Below, one piece after another: positions 7,650 through 10,695 of a stretch of DNA of 10,695 nt; the first letter of the stretch is position 1, and the number at the start of each line of letters is the position of its first letter. Under the pieces are notes generated by a model. It worked only from the letters and a program-made list of their open reading frames with translations, made no database searches and was not told the origin of the DNA. The stretch lies in contig OMUX01000017.1 of NCBI GenBank assembly GCA_900314345.1, forward strand, positions 1-10,695. Direction: 5' to 3'. A program made the translations under genes and the position numbers. The stretch is from an uncultured Erysipelotrichaceae bacterium (GTDB lineage: Bacteria; Bacillota_I; Bacilli_A; Erysipelotrichales; Erysipelotrichaceae).

Positions 7650-8696
7650 TCAGTCCCTGAAGACGACCGTATGATCGCCCTTGACAATCTGTCCGATGAC
7701 CTGTGCTTCTTCTCCGTCAGCCTTCAGGATCTCAACAGCCTTCTGTGCATCTGCGGCATCTACGATGACACTCATGCCGATGCCCATGTTGAAGGTATTG
7801 AACATATCATGTTCACTGATGCCGCCCTTTTCCTGAATCAGCGGGAAAATTGCCGGAATTCTCCAGCTTCCCTTCCTGATTTCTGCATTGAATTCCTCAG
7901 GAAAGGAACGCGGCATGTTCTCATAGAAACCGCCGCCGGTGATATGGGCAACAGACTTCACCTTCACCTGCTTCATGACACCCAGCATCGGCTTCACATA
8001 GATCTTCGTCGGTGTCAGCAGTGTCTCGCCAAGCCCTTTGCCAAGGACATCCTTGTATGCATCAAGATCCGCGTGTTCAATGTCAAACACCTTTCTGACC
8101 AGAGAGAAGCCGTTGGAATGCACACCGGAAGAGGAAATGCCAACGATGGCATCACCCTCATGGATCGCTGTCTTGTCCAGGAGATCCTCCTTGTTCACGG
8201 CACCGAAGGAGAAGCCGGCAAGATCATACTCATCCACAGGATAGAAGCCCGGCATCTCTGCTGTCTCGCCGCCAACCAGGGCACAGCCTGCCTGTACACA
8301 GCCTTCACTGACACCCTTGACGATATCCGCAATCTTCTCCGGCACATTCTTTCCGCAGGCAATGTAGTCCAGGAAGACCAAAGGCTTAGCGCCGGCACAG
8401 ACGATGTCATTGACACACATGGCAACACAGTCGATGCCTACGGTATCATGCTTGTTCAGAAGGAAGGCAATGCGCAGCTTCGTGCCGACACCGTCTGTTC
8501 CCGAAACAAGCACCGGATGTCTGAATTCATCCAGATCCAGCTCGAATAATCCTCCGAATCCGCCGATGCCGTCCAGGCATCCCGGAATGACGGTTCTTGC
8601 GACATGCTGCTTCATCAGTTCGACTGCCCTGTAGCCGGCAGTGACGTCAACGCCTGCAGCCTTGTAGCTTTCACTGAAGCTCTTCATGGTGGCCAT
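7650..8696 (-). CDS. purM: Phosphoribosylformylglycinamidine cyclo-ligase (AIR synthetase)
   Basis: This ATP-dependent enzyme closes the imidazole ring, converting FGAM to AIR, the fifth step. The 348-residue length matches bacterial PurM. Visible family blocks are YKAAGVDVTAGYRAV near the start, SGTDGVGTKL at 65-74 (phosphate/ATP site), KHDTVGIDCVAMCVND at 82-97, GGETAEMPG at 142-150, SSSGVHSNGF at 188-197 and HITGGGFYEN at 251-260. The ATG at 8696 is favoured over the Met three codons downstream (8687), because AGGAA lies 8 nt upstream of the former and 17 nt from the latter. It overlaps the 3' end of purF by 26 nt in another frame and is followed after 1 nt by purN. It is homologous to the synthase half of PurL, the enzyme that feeds it. 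Confidence 0.97.
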   Translation of the reverse strand: MATMKSFSESYKAAGVDVTAGYRAVELMKQHVARTVIPGCLDGIGGFGGLFELDLDEFRHPVLVSGTDGVGTKLRIAFLLNKHDTVGIDCVAMCVNDIVCAGAKPLVFLDYIACGKNVPEKIADIVKGVSEGCVQAGCALVGGETAEMPGFYPVDEYDLAGFSFGAVNKEDLLDKTAIHEGDAIVGISSSGVHSNGFSLVRKVFDIEHADLDAYKDVLGKGLGETLLTPTKIYVKPMLGVMKQVKVKSVAHITGGGFYENMPRSFPEEFNAEIRKGSWRIPAIFPLIQEKGGISEHDMFNTFNMGIGMSVIVDAADAQKAVEILKADGEEAQVIGQIVKGDHTVVFRD

Positions 8697-10137
8697 ATCT
8701 CTTGTTCCTTTCCTTCTGAGAAATCTTCATCTCAAATTTATCCTTGTTGCTTTCCTTCGGCGTAGCCGCAGGATATTTTTCCGTAAAGCATCCGGTGCAG
8801 AAATCACACCTTGCCCCGTCTGCCATGTGCTTTACACCATCAACGGACAGATAGCCTAAGGAGTCTGCTCCGATAGCCTTGCAGATCTCATCCTGGCTCA
8901 TCTGGCAGGCAATGAGATTCTCCTTGGAATCGATGTCCGTTCCGTAATAGCAGGGAGAGATGAACGGCGGTGCTGATACACGCACATGCACTTCCCTTGC
9001 GCCTGCCTCTCTGAGCAGGTTGACGATCCTTGCACTGGTGGTGCCGCGCACAATGCTGTCATCCACCATGATCACACGCTTGCCCTTGACCACGGAAGGA
9101 ATGACATTCAGCTTCATGCGCACACTGTTTTCACGCTGGCCCTGGGTCGGCTGAATGAATGTTCTTGCAATATAGCGGTTCTTCACAAAGCCCATGCCGT
9201 AAGGAATGCCGGATTCCTGGGAATATCCCAGCGCCGCATCCAGTCCGGAATCAGGCACACCGATGACAACATCTGCATCCACAGGCTTTTCCTTAGCCAG
9301 GATTCTTCCTGCCTTGAGCCTTGCCTCATGGACGCTCATGCCCTCAATGGTACTGTCGCTTCTTGCAAAGTACACATATTCGAAGACACACATGTGTCCC
9401 TTCTCCTGACAGTGTGTCCGCATGGAACGTACGCCCTCACTGTCAACAACCACAATTTCGCCTGGGTCAATGTCACGGATATAGGCAGCGCCCAGGGCAT
9501 CCAGTGCACAGGTCTCCGAGGCAAACACAATCTGTCCGTCCTTCATCCTGCCCATGACAAGCGGACGGAAGCCTGTCCTGTCACGCACCGCCAGGAGTTT
9601 CTCCGGCGACATGATGACAAGGGAATACGCACCTTCCAGGTTGTACATGGCCTGTTCCACAGCCTTCTCAATGCTTGGCTGTGTCAGTCTTTCATGAATG
9701 ATCTCAAAGCAGATGATCTCGGAGTCGTTCGTGGTGTGGAAGATCGCACCGCCAAGCTCCAGCTTTCTTCTCAGCTCTGCCGCATTGGTCAGGTTGCCGT
9801 TGTGGGCAATGGCCATCTGACCCTTGATATGCCTTACCACAAGAGGCTGGGCATTGGTATGGTTCACGGTTCCGAATGTGGAATACCGGGTATGACCGAT
9901 GGCCATCTGTCCGGATCCCAGCTTCCTCAAAGCTTCGCGGTCAAATACCTCACGCACCAGACCGACATCCTTGTGACAGGTGATGACACCGCTGTCATTC
10001 ACGGCAATGCCGCAGGACTCCTGTCCTCTGTGCTGCAATGCATACAGTGCATAGTAGGCATCCCCTGCCACATCATCCTTGCCGTTCTTGTCATAGATGC
10101 CGAAGATGCCGCATTCTTCATGAATCTGATCCTGCAT
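8671..10137 (-). CDS. purF: Amidophosphoribosyltransferase (glutamine PRPP amidotransferase), Fe-S type
   Basis: This enzyme catalyses the committed first step, PRPP plus glutamine to phosphoribosylamine, and is normally the feedback-inhibited one. With the ATG at 10137 the protein is 488 residues. An Ntn-hydrolase glutaminase domain begins at Cys9 (ECGIFGIYD), so the short leader MQDQIHEE would be removed to expose Cys as N-terminal nucleophile. HRGQES and HNGNLTN are glutaminase motifs. The phosphoribosyltransferase domain has the PRPP loop VIMVDDSIVRGTT at 355-367. Cys250, Cys396, Cys447 and Cys450 fall where the B. subtilis enzyme binds its [4Fe-4S] cluster, so this is the oxygen-sensitive Fe-S form. 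The ATG has AGGTGA 8 nt upstream. An in-frame GTG at 10149 would give a 12-residue leader but has a poorer site. The gene starts 14 nt after purE and overlaps purM by 26 nt. Confidence 0.96.
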   Translation of the reverse strand: MQDQIHEECGIFGIYDKNGKDDVAGDAYYALYALQHRGQESCGIAVNDSGVITCHKDVGLVREVFDREALRKLGSGQMAIGHTRYSTFGTVNHTNAQPLVVRHIKGQMAIAHNGNLTNAAELRRKLELGGAIFHTTNDSEIICFEIIHERLTQPSIEKAVEQAMYNLEGAYSLVIMSPEKLLAVRDRTGFRPLVMGRMKDGQIVFASETCALDALGAAYIRDIDPGEIVVVDSEGVRSMRTHCQEKGHMCVFEYVYFARSDSTIEGMSVHEARLKAGRILAKEKPVDADVVIGVPDSGLDAALGYSQESGIPYGMGFVKNRYIARTFIQPTQGQRENSVRMKLNVIPSVVKGKRVIMVDDSIVRGTTSARIVNLLREAGAREVHVRVSAPPFISPCYYGTDIDSKENLIACQMSQDEICKAIGADSLGYLSVDGVKHMADGARCDFCTGCFTEKYPAATPKESNKDKFEMKISQKERNKRYGHHEELQ

Positions 10138-10145
10138 GTTCTCCC

Positions 10146-10151
10146 TCACCT
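10146..10151 (-). promoter_or_regulatory. Ribosome binding site deciding the purF start
   Basis: The minus strand reads AGGTGA immediately after the purE stop codon, 8 nt before the ATG at 10137. The alternative GTG at 10149 lies within this element and has no comparable site of its own. The ATG is therefore the better start, giving an 8-residue propeptide before the catalytic cysteine. Confidence 0.6.
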
Positions 10152-10649
10152 TCAGAGTTCCTTGAGCTTTTCCTGAAGAGCAGCATCCTTCTTCAGAACA
10201 CCCTGCTTCATCTCTTCCTTATAATCACTGAGCTTCTTTGCAAGATCCTCATCACTCAAAGCCAGGATCTCAGCAGCCAGATACGCCGCATTCTTTGCCC
10301 CGTCGATTGCCACACAGGCAACCGGAATGCCGCTTGGCATCATGACGGTGGAAAGCAGGGCATCCATGCCATCCTGTGCTCCCCCGCGCAGAGGAACACC
10401 GATGACCGGCAGTGTGGTATGAGCCGCAAGACTTCCGGCAAGCGCAGCACTCATGCCTGCCCCGGCAATGATCACACCGAAGCCGTTTTCCTTTGCCTTA
10501 GAGGCAAATTCCGCTGTCTCCTCCGGCGTCCGATGGGCACTGCATACATGTGCCTCAAAGGGAATCCCGAATTCCTTCAATACAACCAGTGCCTTCGACA
10601 TGACAGGGAAATCACTGTCTGAACCCATGATGACTGCAGCCTTCTTCAT
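10152..10649 (-). CDS. purE: PurE, N5-CAIR mutase or AIR carboxylase
   Basis: PurE makes CAIR, the sixth-step product, either from N5-CAIR (class I, with PurK) or directly from AIR and CO2 (class II). The 165-residue protein is normal length, with GSDSD at 9-13 and SAHRTP at 37-42 carrying the catalytic His39. The PVIGVP and MMPSGIPVA blocks look like class I. However, the loop where class I enzymes usually read GGAAHLPG is GMSAALAG at 65-72, so Ala69 replaces the second active-site histidine. There is no purK beside it. The start at 10649 is fixed by AGGAGG 8 nt upstream and by the family-standard N-terminus [13 protein letters not shown]. An in-frame ATG at 10694 would place the ribosome site inside the gene. 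First gene of the operon. Family certain; which reaction it runs is open. Confidence 0.95.
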   Translation of the reverse strand: MKKAAVIMGSDSDFPVMSKALVVLKEFGIPFEAHVCSAHRTPEETAEFASKAKENGFGVIIAGAGMSAALAGSLAAHTTLPVIGVPLRGGAQDGMDALLSTVMMPSGIPVACVAIDGAKNAAYLAAEILALSDEDLAKKLSDYKEEMKQGVLKKDAALQEKLKEL

Positions 10650-10657
10650 ACCTTTTT

Positions 10658-10663
10658 CCTCCT
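10658..10663 (-). promoter_or_regulatory. Ribosome binding site of purE
   Basis: The minus strand reads AGGAGG here, with an 8-nt spacer to the ATG at 10649. This near-perfect site decides the purE start in favour of the shorter reading, which matches other PurE proteins. The remaining leader up to the window edge is AT-rich (GGATTTTATTATTTC) and shows no convincing promoter. Confidence 0.85.
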
Positions 10664-10678
10664 GAAATAATAAAATCC

Positions 10679-10695
10679 TGCGCAGAGACTGCACA
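10679..10695 (-). repeat. Short inverted repeat in the operon leader, at the window edge
   Basis: The minus strand reads TGTGCAG-TCT-CTGCGCA: a 7-bp stem with one G-T wobble and a 3-nt loop, followed by an AT-rich run before the purE ribosome site. It could be the end of a larger leader structure (attenuator or riboswitch expression platform), but the window cuts it off and the following T-run is interrupted. Low confidence in any function. Confidence 0.3.

Noticed and set aside
10650..10695. A possible promoter with TATTAT as -10 just upstream of purE.
   Set aside because: A start 6-7 nt downstream would fall inside the purE ribosome site, and the 17-nt-spaced -35 (TGTGCA) matches the consensus at only three positions. 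The real promoter is probably outside the window.
1..10695. Mobile elements, CRISPR arrays, tRNA or rRNA genes, defence or secretion genes.
   Set aside because: No repeats of CRISPR type, transposase motifs or RNA gene signatures were seen; all but about 200 bases is purine-pathway coding sequence.

Overview
The window is one tightly packed, single-direction cluster for de novo purine nucleotide synthesis. All eight genes lie on the minus strand. In transcription order (right to left) they are purE, purF, purM, purN, a PurO-family IMP cyclohydrolase, a free-standing AICAR transformylase, purD and purL. Junctions run from a 26-nt overlap to an 18-nt gap, with two ATGA start/stop overlaps, so this is almost certainly one polycistronic, translationally coupled operon. 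Base composition is roughly half G+C (judged by eye). Strong AGGAGG-type ribosome sites, an Fe-S/propeptide-type PurF, a large single-chain PurL and a clostridial-looking PurN all point to a Gram-positive anaerobe of the Bacillota, such as Erysipelotrichia or Clostridia. I cannot assign a genus from the sequence alone.

Region by region: 10650-10695 is the 3' end of the operon leader, with the purE ribosome site and a small inverted repeat; the promoter lies outside the window. 7650-10649 holds purE, purF and purM. 5152-7648 holds the two folate-dependent transformylases (purN and the AICAR transformylase) with the IMP cyclohydrolase between them. 149-5133 holds purD and purL. 1-148 is non-coding, with a probable Rho-independent terminator after purL, a 12-bp palindrome, and a ribosome site suggesting that another minus-strand gene starts just beyond the left edge.

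Together the genes cover PRPP to phosphoribosylamine (PurF), GAR (PurD), FGAR (PurN), FGAM (PurL), AIR (PurM), the AIR carboxylation step (PurE), AICAR to FAICAR (AICAR transformylase) and FAICAR to IMP (PurO-like). The SAICAR synthetase (purC) and adenylosuccinate lyase (purB) needed between PurE and AICAR are absent, as is purK; purB and purC must be encoded elsewhere.

The most interesting point is that the usual bacterial bifunctional PurH is replaced by two separate proteins. One is a cyclohydrolase of the family first known from archaea. The other is an AICAR transformylase that looks more like the C-terminal half of animal ATIC than like E. coli or Bacillus PurH. PurE also lacks one of the two active-site histidines usual for class I enzymes. 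These are variants of a known pathway; I see no evidence of a new type of system here.
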